From contig CABRXV010000071.1 in assembly GCA_902475005.1 (NCBI GenBank), positions 1-10,332 on the forward strand: a stretch of 10,332 nucleotides of DNA, read 5' to 3'. Each line of letters opens with the position of its first letter. Within the stretch, counting starts at the first letter, position 1. The DNA comes from CABRXV01 sp900754955 (GTDB taxonomy: Bacteria > Actinomycetota > Coriobacteriia > Coriobacteriales > Eggerthellaceae). Below are positions 1-6,107 of this stretch, one piece after another. The notes under the pieces are model-generated. The model searched no databases. It was not told the DNA's origin and saw nothing but the letters and a program-made list of their open reading frames with translations. A program made the translations under genes and the position numbers.

Positions 1-143
1 GGCTTTGCGCAAGCCCTCCCCGAGCGCCGCCCCGCCCTGCGGCGAGCGAGCGCGGGCGCAGGCCGGCACCCGCTGCGCAACACGCGCCGCACGCCGTCCG
101 GGCGGTTGGGGGAAGCGACCCTGAGGGATGCGCCGCGCGCCGT
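1..143. other. GC-rich window edge, no gene assigned
   Basis: This stretch lies downstream of the nhaA stop codon and is so GC-rich that several frames stay open by chance. One plus-strand frame runs from the left edge to a TGA at 122-124 with G/C-rich third positions. It could be the Arg/Ala/Pro-rich tail of a gene converging on nhaA, but no family is recognisable. The first 15 bases form a small inverted repeat (GGCTT-N5-AAGCC). This could be part of a terminator, but the window ends before any T-run can be seen. Confidence 0.3.
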
Positions 144-1736
144 CTACTTCCCGACGCGCTCCTCGAGCACGATCTCGGTCACACCGCCGCCCGCACGCTG
201 CGCCGAGGCGATCTGCCGCTCAAGCTCTTCGTCCTCGAACGCGTCGATGATCTCCTCCGCCTCGCGCGCCGCCTCGGCGCCGGCCGTCTGACGACACACC
301 TCGGCGCCCTGCGTCGTGAGGTACGCCACGCCGCGCTTCTCGGCCGCCTTCGCCTGCGTCAGCAGGAACAGGAAGCCCACAACGCCCGCCACGAACGATG
401 CGAGAAGGATGCCGAGCTTCGCCTCAGCGACGAAGATGTCAAAGTCGTACGCAAGGTTCGCCACGAAGATCGCCATCGTGAAGCCTACGCCGCCGAGGAT
501 GGCGGCACCGAGCATGTGCATCCAGTTCACGTTCTCGGGCAGCTTCGCGATCTTGAGTTTCACCGTGAGGAGGCTCAGCGCGAGGATGCCCACAGGCTTG
601 CCGATCACGAGGCCGAAGAACACGCCGAGGAACACCGTCGACTGCATCATCTCCGCCACATCGCCGCCCGCGAGCGTCACGTCGGCGTTCGTCAGCGCGA
701 ACAGCGGCAGCACCGCGAAGTACACCCACGGGTAGAGCTTGTGCTCGAGGCGCGTGGCAGGCGGGATGACCTGGCGCGACACGTGGGCGACGTTGCGCAC
801 CGTCTCAAGGTAGTCGCTCTGCGCCATGACCGGCGCGTCGTCGTCGTACACCGCGCGCGCCTCGCGCATGCGCGCATCCGACCAGTTGAGAAATCCGCTC
901 AGGTTCACCCGCGAGCTCGAGGGGATCGTGAACGCCAGCAGCACGCCGGCGATGGTGGCGTGCACGCCCGACATGAACACGCAGAACCACAGCACGCATC
1001 CCACAAGCAGGTACGGCACGAGCGAGTAGATATGCGCGCGGTTCATGGCGATGAGCACGATGAGCACCACAGCGGCGGCGGCGAGCCACACAAGCGAGGG
1101 GCTCTGCCCGTAGAAGATCGCGATCACGAGGATGGCGATGATGTCGTCGGCCACCGCCAGGGTGGAGAGGAACACGCGCAGGCCGTTGGGCACGCGGCTG
1201 CCGAGCAGCGCCATGATGCCGAGCGCGAACGCGATGTCGGTCGCCGTCGGCACGCCCCAGCCGTGCACGGTCGAGAGGTTGCCGGCGTTGAACAGCAGGT
1301 AGATCACGATGGGAGCCGCCACACCGCCGACCGCCGCGATGATAGGCAGCGCCGCCTGGCGGATGTTCGTCAGCTCACCGACCGTCATCTCATACTTGAT
1401 TTCGAGGCCCACGAGCAGGAAGAACACCGCCATGAAGATGTCGTTGATGATGTGGGCGAGCGACATCTTCGCCACCGCATCGCCGAACCCGATGTACACG
1501 TCGGTGTGCCAGAACTCATGGAACGGGCCGTATGCGGCGGTGTTCGCCACCACGAGCGCCGCGATGGCGGCAAGCAGCATGATGCCCGCCGCGCGCGTGG
1601 AGGAGTGTGTGAAGTGGATAAGGCGCCGGTAGCGGCGCTGGTGCCCCTCGACCTCCTTGATGTACACGCGATGGGGATCGGGGTTCTCCGCACTCGGGTG
1701 CATGATGGTGCTGCCGGCGTCGTTGGTGTCGGTCAT
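144..1736 (-). CDS. nhaA: Na+/H+ antiporter NhaA
   Basis: Inner-membrane antiporter of the NhaA family, which exports Na+ (or Li+) in exchange for protons and so controls cytoplasmic pH and sodium. The 530-residue protein has about a dozen hydrophobic segments between roughly residues 48 and 460. The ion-binding region is intact: ATDIAFA carries Asp167, and LAVADD carries Asp197-Asp198, corresponding to E. coli Asp133, Asp163 and Asp164. GKPVGI carries Lys380, the counterpart of Lys300, and GGVGFTMAIFVANLAY is a late-helix family signature. It is longer than E. coli NhaA (388 residues) because of an N-terminal extension, a longer hydrophilic loop at about 273-325 and a charged C-terminal tail at about 463-530. 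The ATG at 1736 was chosen because GAGG lies a few bases upstream. The longer in-frame alternative at 1850 begins with TTG, lacks a ribosome site and adds a non-conserved Arg-rich stretch. It is monocistronic and divergent from hpf. Confidence 0.95.
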   Translation of the reverse strand: MTDTNDAGSTIMHPSAENPDPHRVYIKEVEGHQRRYRRLIHFTHSSTRAAGIMLLAAIAALVVANTAAYGPFHEFWHTDVYIGFGDAVAKMSLAHIINDIFMAVFFLLVGLEIKYEMTVGELTNIRQAALPIIAAVGGVAAPIVIYLLFNAGNLSTVHGWGVPTATDIAFALGIMALLGSRVPNGLRVFLSTLAVADDIIAILVIAIFYGQSPSLVWLAAAAVVLIVLIAMNRAHIYSLVPYLLVGCVLWFCVFMSGVHATIAGVLLAFTIPSSSRVNLSGFLNWSDARMREARAVYDDDAPVMAQSDYLETVRNVAHVSRQVIPPATRLEHKLYPWVYFAVLPLFALTNADVTLAGGDVAEMMQSTVFLGVFFGLVIGKPVGILALSLLTVKLKIAKLPENVNWMHMLGAAILGGVGFTMAIFVANLAYDFDIFVAEAKLGILLASFVAGVVGFLFLLTQAKAAEKRGVAYLTTQGAEVCRQTAGAEAAREAEEIIDAFEDEELERQIASAQRAGGGVTEIVLEERVGK

Positions 1737-1957
1737 GGCTCGCCTCGTATTCGTCCGCCCCTGAAGCTGCGCACGGCGCGCTCCTCGCGACAACACGAAG
1801 CGCCTCCTCGCCGCCCTCTTCGGGGCCTGTTTCCTCGTTTGGCCTGGCAATCACCATACCGGATAACCGATGCGCCGACTCTGGGAACCGCCCGAACGGC
1901 CCGATGCCACACACGCACCACACGCGGCCGCGCGTATCCGTTGCCGCTAAATACGCA

Positions 1958-1966
1958 TGCTACGAT
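1958..1966 (+). promoter_or_regulatory. Candidate extended -10 promoter for hpf
   Basis: TGCTACGAT matches the extended -10 pattern TGn followed by a TATAAT-like hexamer, in one of the less GC-rich patches of the intergenic region. No good -35 is visible. Transcription from about 1973 would give an hpf leader of roughly 235 bases. A second possible promoter, CTCACA (2034-2039) with a 17-bp spacer and TATGCT (2057-2062), lies closer to hpf. Which one is used cannot be decided from sequence. Confidence 0.35.
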
Positions 1967-2019
1967 AAGCGCAGGTCACACGTGTGTTTGCAGCAATGCG
2001 GCAAGGACGGGGAGACGCG

Positions 2020-2038
2020 GTGAGCATTTTCCGCTCAC
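2020..2038. promoter_or_regulatory. Inverted repeat, candidate operator upstream of hpf
   Basis: GTGAGC and GCTCAC form a perfect 6-bp inverted repeat separated by 7 bases. The right arm overlaps the -35-like CTCACA of a candidate hpf promoter, the expected place for a repressor site. A weak RNA hairpin is the alternative. No T-run follows directly, so it is not an intrinsic terminator. Confidence 0.35.
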
Positions 2039-2128
2039 AGCCTTGCGGTTTTGCGTTATGCTTGTTTCAGCAGCCTTGTAGAAAGGGGCCCCACCGCAGA
2101 ACGCCGAGGACGAGCGCGGACGCGCACG

Positions 2129-2206
2129 ATGAAGCCTTCGGGAGACTGCTGCGAAGGCGGTACCCGACGACGGCTGTTTTTTTATTCGCCGCGAGATGAG
2201 AGGTGA
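2129..2206 (+). CDS. Possible 25-residue upstream reading frame in the hpf leader
   Basis: An ATG at 2129 opens a 25-codon frame (beginning MKPSGDCCEGG) that ends with TGA at 2204-2206, only three bases before the hpf ATG, and overlaps the hpf ribosome-binding site. The spacing would suit translational coupling. However, there is no good Shine-Dalgarno at a proper distance from this ATG, and codon use (CGA, AGG, TTT) is unlike the surrounding genes. It may simply be a chance open frame. Confidence 0.15.
   Translation: MKPSGDCCEGGTRRRLFFYSPRDER
2177..2183 (+). other. T7 tract in the hpf leader
   Basis: Seven consecutive T residues sit 26 bases upstream of the hpf start in otherwise GC-rich DNA. 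The nearest hairpin, GCCTTCG/CGAAGGC at 2134-2158, ends almost 20 bases before the tract, so this is not a normal intrinsic terminator. A U-rich ribosome-standby or small-RNA contact site is conceivable but unproven. Confidence 0.3.
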
Positions 2207-2209
2207 GCC

Positions 2210-2794
2210 ATGAGCATTACCGTATCTGGCCGCAAAATGCCCGTAACCGATGCACTGCGCCAATATGCCGAAGAGAAGATCGCAAGCGCCGTCAAGGTCA
2301 TCGAAGCCGATCCGATCAGCACCGAGGTCGTGCTCTACAAGGAGAAGAACCCCGCCAACCCGCTTCCCTCGATCTGCGAGGTCACGGTTCGCATCAAGGG
2401 CCACATCGTACGCGTCGAAGAGAGCGAAGAGGACATGTACGCCGCCATCGACGTAGCAGCGGCTAAAGTGTCCCGCCAGCTGCGCAAGTACAAGACCCGC
2501 GTGATCGACAAGAAGGTGCGCACCACTGACAAGATCGCCGAGCACGCCCGCGACGCCGTGCCGCCCGAGGAGGAGCTCGACCTCGACCGCCTCATGGAAG
2601 AGCTCTCCGACGACGAGATCGTGCGCGTCAAGGAGATCGACTTCGCGCCGATGACCGAGGAGGAGGCGCTCGTCGAGATCGACCTCATCGGCCACGACTT
2701 CTTCGTCTACACCGACCGCGACACCAACAGCGTGTGCGTGCTGTACCGCCGCGACAACGGCGGCTACGGCCTGCTCAAGCAGAAGGAAGCGTAA
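2210..2794 (+). CDS. hpf: Ribosome hibernation promoting factor, long form
   Basis: Cytosolic protein that binds the 30S subunit across the mRNA/tRNA path and, in its long form, joins two 70S ribosomes into inactive 100S dimers during slow growth. The 194 residues show both domains. The N-terminal S30AE/HPF domain spans about 1-100, with the family helix DMYAAIDVAAAKVSRQLRKY at 76-95. After an acidic linker (about 112-137) comes the C-terminal dimerisation domain, about 138-190, with ALVEIDLIGHDFFVYTD and VCVLYRRDNGGYGLL. Length fits long HPF (about 180-230 residues). The ATG is preceded by AGAGGTG at good spacing. It stands alone on the plus strand, divergent from nhaA and convergent with folC. 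The leader is long and contains possible regulatory elements; the likely transcription terminator lies inside the 3' end of folC (2945-2970). Confidence 0.96.
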   Translation: MSITVSGRKMPVTDALRQYAEEKIASAVKVIEADPISTEVVLYKEKNPANPLPSICEVTVRIKGHIVRVEESEEDMYAAIDVAAAKVSRQLRKYKTRVIDKKVRTTDKIAEHARDAVPPEEELDLDRLMEELSDDEIVRVKEIDFAPMTEEEALVEIDLIGHDFFVYTDRDTNSVCVLYRRDNGGYGLLKQKEA

Positions 2795-2830
2795 GCGAAT
2801 CAACGTCGCACGGCGGCGCGGGCGCCAAGC

Positions 2831-2872
2831 CCCGATTCGCCCCGATTCGCCTCGAGCGGACGTGAGCGGACG
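2831..2872. repeat. Two adjacent 10-bp-period direct repeats
   Basis: CCCGATTCGC is repeated exactly in tandem (2831-2850) and is followed by two copies of GAGCGGACG (2854-2862 and 2864-2872), also at 10-bp period. They fill most of the 83-bp gap between the hpf and folC stop codons. The period is about one DNA helix turn, but slippage duplication is the simplest origin. Confidence 0.7.
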
Positions 2873-2877
2873 CGCCG

Positions 2878-4311
2878 TCAGCCGATCGCACTCCTCACGG
2901 ACGCGATCGAGTAGAGGCTGCCGAACGCAACGACGACACCATCAGGGCCCGCCATCGTGCGGGCCCTTTTCGTTGCCGCAGCAGGATCGGCAGCCACGAG
3001 CACCGTCGGAGCGGAAGCCGCGCCTGCGGAATCCGCCGCCGCGGGCTTGAGCGCGGAGTCGGAGCCGTCCGCAGGATCGGAAGCGCCCCCATGCGGCGCT
3101 TCCGCAGGCGCGGGCGCGTTCGCGATACGCGCGCGAATGGCCGCGGCGAGGTCTTCCGCTGCGAGCGCCCGCGGGTTCTCGGGAGCATAGGTCACGAACG
3201 CGCGCGCGAAGGGCAGCACCGCATCGATCATGGGCGCGTAGTCCTTGTCGGCGAGCACGCCCATGACGAACACGACGCGCCCCTGTGCCTGGCTGGCTCC
3301 CCCGAGCAGATCGCGCAGCGAGTCGGCCAGCGCGGCGGCGCCCTGCGGGTTGTGTCCGCCGTCGATGATCGTCAGGGGACGCGCTCCCGCCACTTCGAAC
3401 CGCCCCGGCCAGCGGGTGAGCGCGATGCCCGCCCTCAGCACCTCGTCGCCTATCGCCCAGCCGCACTTACGCAGTGCGGCGACGACCTCGATGGCGAGGG
3501 CGGCGTTCGCGGGCTGGTAACGTCCGAGCAGCTGCGTCGTGAAGTGTTCGCCGCGATAGCGAAACGAGCGAACGAATGTTTCACGTGAAACATTCGCGCC
3601 GGCAGCGCAGGCGAGCGGCTCGATCTCGAGCTGCGCGAAGTCGGGCACGCGCAGCTCGCTGCCTGCGCGCTGCGCCGCACGTTCGACCACTGCCATCGCC
3701 TCGGGCTCCTGGGGCCATGACACCACGGGAGAACCTGGCTTCACGATGCCCGCCTTCTCCCCTGCGACCGCTGCGAGCGTGTCGCCGAGAAGCGCGGTGT
3801 GATCGAGCCCGATGCGCGCGATCACGCTCACCTCGGGGGCGTCGATCACATTGGTCGAATCGAGCCGACCGCCGAGCCCCACCTCAAGCACCACGATGTC
3901 GCACCGCGCCGCGCGGAAGTGCTCGAGCGCGACTGCGGTCATGAGCTCGAACTCCGTGGGATGGTCACCCGTCTCCGCCTCCATCGCGCATGCGTGCTCC
4001 CGCACAGCGAGCGTCGCGCGCGTCAGATCGGGCAGCGAGATGTTCTCGCCGTCAACGCGAATGCGCTCCTCAAACGTCTCGATGTAGGGGCTCGTGAACA
4101 GGCCCGTCCTGTATCCCGCGCACGTGAGCACCTGCGCCACGTACGAGCACACCGATCCCTTCCCGTTCGTGCCCGCCACGTGGACGAACTTCAAATCGTC
4201 CTGCGGACGACCCATGCGCTCGAGCAGATCGGTGATGCGATCAAGACCGAGCCGCGACGTCTGCCACCGCGGCGTGTTGATGTAGGCGATCGGATCAAAC
4301 GGGTCCGGCAA
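2878..4311 (-). CDS. folC: Bifunctional folylpolyglutamate synthase / dihydrofolate synthase
   Basis: ATP-dependent Mur-ligase-fold enzyme of the cytosol that adds glutamate to dihydropteroate and/or extends the polyglutamate tail of folates. The 477-residue protein shows the P-loop HVAGTNGKGSV (44-54), the folate-site stretch GLFTSPYIETFEERI (70-84), EVGLGGRLDSTN (143-154), and IGLDH...EKAGIVK (167-191) with the conserved lysines. The C-terminal ligase domain starts at WPGRFE and has DGGHNPQGAAAL (317-328). It ends with FGSLYSIASVR. An Ala/Pro/Ser-rich low-complexity insert lies at about 398-447. The start is TTG at 4311, supported by GGGGAG five bases upstream. A terminator hairpin lies only 27 bases before the start, leaving no room for a promoter between them. 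Residues 240-245 (NVSRET) are encoded by a parS site. Whether both activities are present cannot be read from sequence. Confidence 0.95.
   Translation of the reverse strand: MPDPFDPIAYINTPRWQTSRLGLDRITDLLERMGRPQDDLKFVHVAGTNGKGSVCSYVAQVLTCAGYRTGLFTSPYIETFEERIRVDGENISLPDLTRATLAVREHACAMEAETGDHPTEFELMTAVALEHFRAARCDIVVLEVGLGGRLDSTNVIDAPEVSVIARIGLDHTALLGDTLAAVAGEKAGIVKPGSPVVSWPQEPEAMAVVERAAQRAGSELRVPDFAQLEIEPLACAAGANVSRETFVRSFRYRGEHFTTQLLGRYQPANAALAIEVVAALRKCGWAIGDEVLRAGIALTRWPGRFEVAGARPLTIIDGGHNPQGAAALADSLRDLLGGASQAQGRVVFVMGVLADKDYAPMIDAVLPFARAFVTYAPENPRALAAEDLAAAIRARIANAPAPAEAPHGGASDPADGSDSALKPAAADSAGAASAPTVLVAADPAAATKRARTMAGPDGVVVAFGSLYSIASVRSAIG
2945..2970 (+). terminator. Intrinsic terminator for hpf, inside folC
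   Basis: GGGCCCGC (2945-2952) and GCGGGCCC (2959-2966) form a perfect 8-bp GC stem around a 6-base loop. TTTT and then CGTT follow on the plus strand. The polarity fits termination of hpf transcripts about 150 bases after its stop codon. The other strand lacks a T-run. The element lies in the folC coding sequence (around residues 449-455), so the hpf 3' untranslated RNA would be antisense to the end of folC. Confidence 0.7.
3573..3596. other. parS: parS centromere-like site (ParB binding)
   Basis: TGTTTCACGTGAAACA at 3577-3592 is the fully symmetric form of the bacterial parS consensus bound by ParB/Spo0J. Here the symmetry extends four bases further on each side, making a 24-bp perfect palindrome (3573-3596). 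In the folC frame it reads NVSRET, and in other frames MFHVKH, the usual translations of parS inside genes. ParB loads here, spreads and recruits ParA and SMC/condensin to segregate the origin region. No parA or parB is in the window; a single site seen here suggests origin proximity. Confidence 0.92.
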
Positions 4312-4316
4312 AACGA

Positions 4317-4322
4317 CTCCCC
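4317..4322 (-). promoter_or_regulatory. Shine-Dalgarno deciding the folC TTG start
   Basis: GGGGAG read on the minus strand lies five bases upstream of TTG at 4309-4311. The protein then begins MPDPFDPIAYINTPRW, the expected beginning of FolC proteins. There is no in-frame ATG nearby that would give a complete N-terminus. Confidence 0.75.
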
Positions 4323-4338
4323 TTTCACTCCCTGACAG

Positions 4339-4370
4339 AAAACGCCCGCAGCGGTCGAACCGCCGCGGGC
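4339..4370 (-). terminator. Intrinsic terminator after nfnB, just before folC
   Basis: Read on the minus strand, GCCCGC-G-GCGGT pairs with ACCGC-T-GCGGGC around a TCG loop. This gives a 12-bp stem with one G-U pair, followed by GTTTTCTGT. It would end the nfnA-nfnB transcript 49 bases after the nfnB stop. Because folC begins 27 bases further on, it may also act as a partial-readthrough or attenuating element for folC. Confidence 0.8.
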
Positions 4371-4418
4371 TTGCAGGCGCATCGCGAAAACGCGTGCGCG
4401 TCGTCTGTTCAGGATACG

Positions 4419-6104
4419 CTACTTCGCGCGCTCGGTCATGACCGCAGCCGCCGCGCGCGCCGCAAGATCGGCGTCAACGCCCGCCGACACGAGCGCAGCC
4501 ACAAGGTCGGCCTCGGCCTGCGCGGCAACGGCGTCGGCAGCCGCAGCCTCCTCGGCAGCCGGCGCCGGAGATGCCGCAACCTTGCCGAGCCCCTCCTTCA
4601 CGAGGTAGTCGGCGATGCCCGCCGCAGCGCGCTTGCCCGCGCCCATCGCGAGGATGACGGTGGCCGCGCCGCTCACCGCATCGCCGCCCGCATACACGCC
4701 CGGCACCGACGTGGCGCACGTCTCCTCATCGACCACGATGAGGTTGCGGCTCGTGGTGTCGAGGCCCGGCGTCGTCTGGCCGATGAGCGGGTTCGTCTTG
4801 TTGCCGATGGAGATCACGAACATGTCGCACGGGATCACGTGGTTCGACCCCTCGATCGCCCGCGGGCGGCGACGACCGCTGTCGTCGGGCTCGCCGAGCT
4901 CCATGTCGACCACCTCGACGCCCTCGAGCCAGCCTTTGTCGTCGCCGTGCAGCTTGACGGGGTTGGTGAGCGTGCAGAACTCGATGCCTTCCTCCTCGGC
5001 GTGGCGGATCTCCTCGATGCGCGCCGGCATCTCCTCGCGGCCGCGACGGTACACCACCGTCACCTCGGCGCCGAGGCGGCGCGCCGTGCGCGCGGCGTCC
5101 ATCGCGACGTTGCCGCCGCCGACCACCACGCACTTCTGACCCGAGAACACGGGCGTCTCGTACTCGGGGAAGCGGTACGCCTTCATGAGATTCACGCGCG
5201 TGAGCAGCTCGTTGGCCACGCACACGCCGTTGAGGCCCTCGCCCTCGATGCCCATGTAGCTCGGCAGGCCCGCGCCCGTGGCCACGAACACGGCGTTGAA
5301 GCCGCGCTCCTCCATGAGCTCGCTGATGTCGACGAGCTTGCCCACGACCACGTTCACCTCGAACTTCACGCCGAGCTCCTCGATGGCGGCCACTTCGCGC
5401 GCCACGAGGGTTTTGGGCAGGCGGAACTCGGGGATGCCGTAGGTGAGCACGCCGCCCACCTCGTGGAGCGCCTCGAACACGGTGACGTCGGCGTGGTGCT
5501 TCGCCAGCTCGCCCGCGCAGGTGAGCGACGCAGGACCCGAGCCGATCATCGCCACGCGGCAGCCCGTCAGATCGACGCCCGGCGCGATGGTGGGAACGGC
5601 CTTGCCGCCGAGCGCAGCGAACTCGGCATCGTCGGCGGCGTCACGGTCGAGGCGCAGGCGGTCGGCGCGGCGCTCGGCGAGAGCCTGGGTGGCTTCCGCG
5701 CGATGGTCGGCCGCCCAGTCGGCGATGAAGCGCTCGAGGCGCCCGATGCTCACCGGCTCGCCCTTGCGTCCGCGCATGCACACGCCCTCGCACTGCGATT
5801 CCTGCGGGCACACGCGTCCGCAGATGGCGGGCAGGGCGTTGGCGTCCTTCACGGCAGCGTAGGCGCGCGGCAGGTCGCGCTGCGCGATGTAGGCCACGAA
5901 CTCGCGCACGGGCACGCCCACCGGGCAGCCCGCAACGCAGGGCTTCGAGGAGCACTGGATGCAGCGGCGCGCCTCGTTCACGGCACGTTCGACGTCGTAG
6001 CCGAGCGTGACCTCGGCGAACGTGTTGGCTCGCTCCACTGGATCGAGCACGGGCATGGGGGTCTTGTACCCCTGGCGATTGTAGTTGAACAGCTTCTTCG
6101 CCAT
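4419..6104 (-). CDS. nfnB: NfnB-type subunit of bifurcating ferredoxin:NADP+ oxidoreductase (GltD/SudA-like)
   Basis: Large flavoprotein of the glutamate-synthase small-subunit (GltD/SudA) family. With the adjacent NfnA it most likely forms NfnAB, which couples ferredoxin and NADH oxidation to NADP+ reduction, reversibly. The 561 residues contain two [4Fe-4S] Cys groups: C48-C51-C56-C60 (CIQCSSKPCVAGCP) and C95-C99-C105-C109. The FAD-binding GSGPASLTCA is near 188, the NADPH-binding VVGGGNVAMDAARTARRLGA at 327-346, and the second FAD segment GVYAGGDAVSGAATVILAMG at 469-488. Family members are usually about 460-480 residues; the excess is a longer linker at 135-180 and an Ala-rich C-terminal tail at about 508-561. 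The ATG is three bases after the nfnA stop, with GAGGGGG inside the end of nfnA, so the two are cotranscribed. No glutamate synthase large subunit is nearby. NADPH-dependent glutamate synthase or sulfide dehydrogenase are the alternative labels. Confidence 0.88.
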   Translation of the reverse strand: MAKKLFNYNRQGYKTPMPVLDPVERANTFAEVTLGYDVERAVNEARRCIQCSSKPCVAGCPVGVPVREFVAYIAQRDLPRAYAAVKDANALPAICGRVCPQESQCEGVCMRGRKGEPVSIGRLERFIADWAADHRAEATQALAERRADRLRLDRDAADDAEFAALGGKAVPTIAPGVDLTGCRVAMIGSGPASLTCAGELAKHHADVTVFEALHEVGGVLTYGIPEFRLPKTLVAREVAAIEELGVKFEVNVVVGKLVDISELMEERGFNAVFVATGAGLPSYMGIEGEGLNGVCVANELLTRVNLMKAYRFPEYETPVFSGQKCVVVGGGNVAMDAARTARRLGAEVTVVYRRGREEMPARIEEIRHAEEEGIEFCTLTNPVKLHGDDKGWLEGVEVVDMELGEPDDSGRRRPRAIEGSNHVIPCDMFVISIGNKTNPLIGQTTPGLDTTSRNLIVVDEETCATSVPGVYAGGDAVSGAATVILAMGAGKRAAAGIADYLVKEGLGKVAASPAPAAEEAAAADAVAAQAEADLVAALVSAGVDADLAARAAAAVMTERAK

Positions 6105-6107
6105 GGC

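Larger units (their letters stand above)
1737..2209. promoter_or_regulatory. Divergent nhaA-hpf intergenic region
   Basis: These 473 bp between two divergent starts hold no convincing gene. Visible elements, all listed separately, are an extended -10 box facing hpf, a GTGAGC-N7-GCTCAC inverted repeat, a T7 tract and a 25-codon reading frame ending 3 bp before the hpf start. CACACGTGTG at 1977-1986 is a 10-bp perfect palindrome of unknown meaning, and GGGGCCCC at 2085-2092 is another short one. No clear nhaA promoter could be picked out on the minus strand; weak -10-like TATGGT occurs near 1852-1857 without a recognisable -35. No known riboswitch fold was recognised by eye. Confidence 0.5.

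Noticed and set aside
1613..1621. GTGGATAA, one mismatch from a DnaA box
   Set aside because: Single, imperfect, inside nhaA coding sequence and not clustered; not evidence for oriC.
1737..1980. Possible Na+/Li+ riboswitch in the nhaA leader
   Set aside because: Such RNAs are known upstream of nhaA genes, but no matching fold was recognised by eye; an Rfam nhaA-I, nhaA-II and DUF1646 model scan would decide.
1977..1986. CACACGTGTG palindrome as a second parS
   Set aside because: It lacks the TGTTTC/GAAACA flanks required for ParB recognition.
2020..2039. Resemblance of the minus-strand dyad to the lac operator (TGTGAGCGGA)
   Set aside because: The arms are separated by seven bases, unlike a LacI site, and no LacI-family regulator or sugar gene is nearby; the match is probably chance.
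516..2081. Long plus-strand open frame opposite nhaA
   Set aside because: Its His/Arg-rich composition is the usual antisense shadow of a GC-rich gene; nhaA on the other strand has all family motifs.
1976..2803. 275-codon minus-strand frame covering hpf
   Set aside because: Antisense shadow of hpf; no recognisable domain.
4312..4420. Possible tetrahydrofolate riboswitch ahead of folC
   Set aside because: Apart from the terminator hairpin, no conserved junction sequence of known THF riboswitches could be recognised; a covariance-model scan would settle it.
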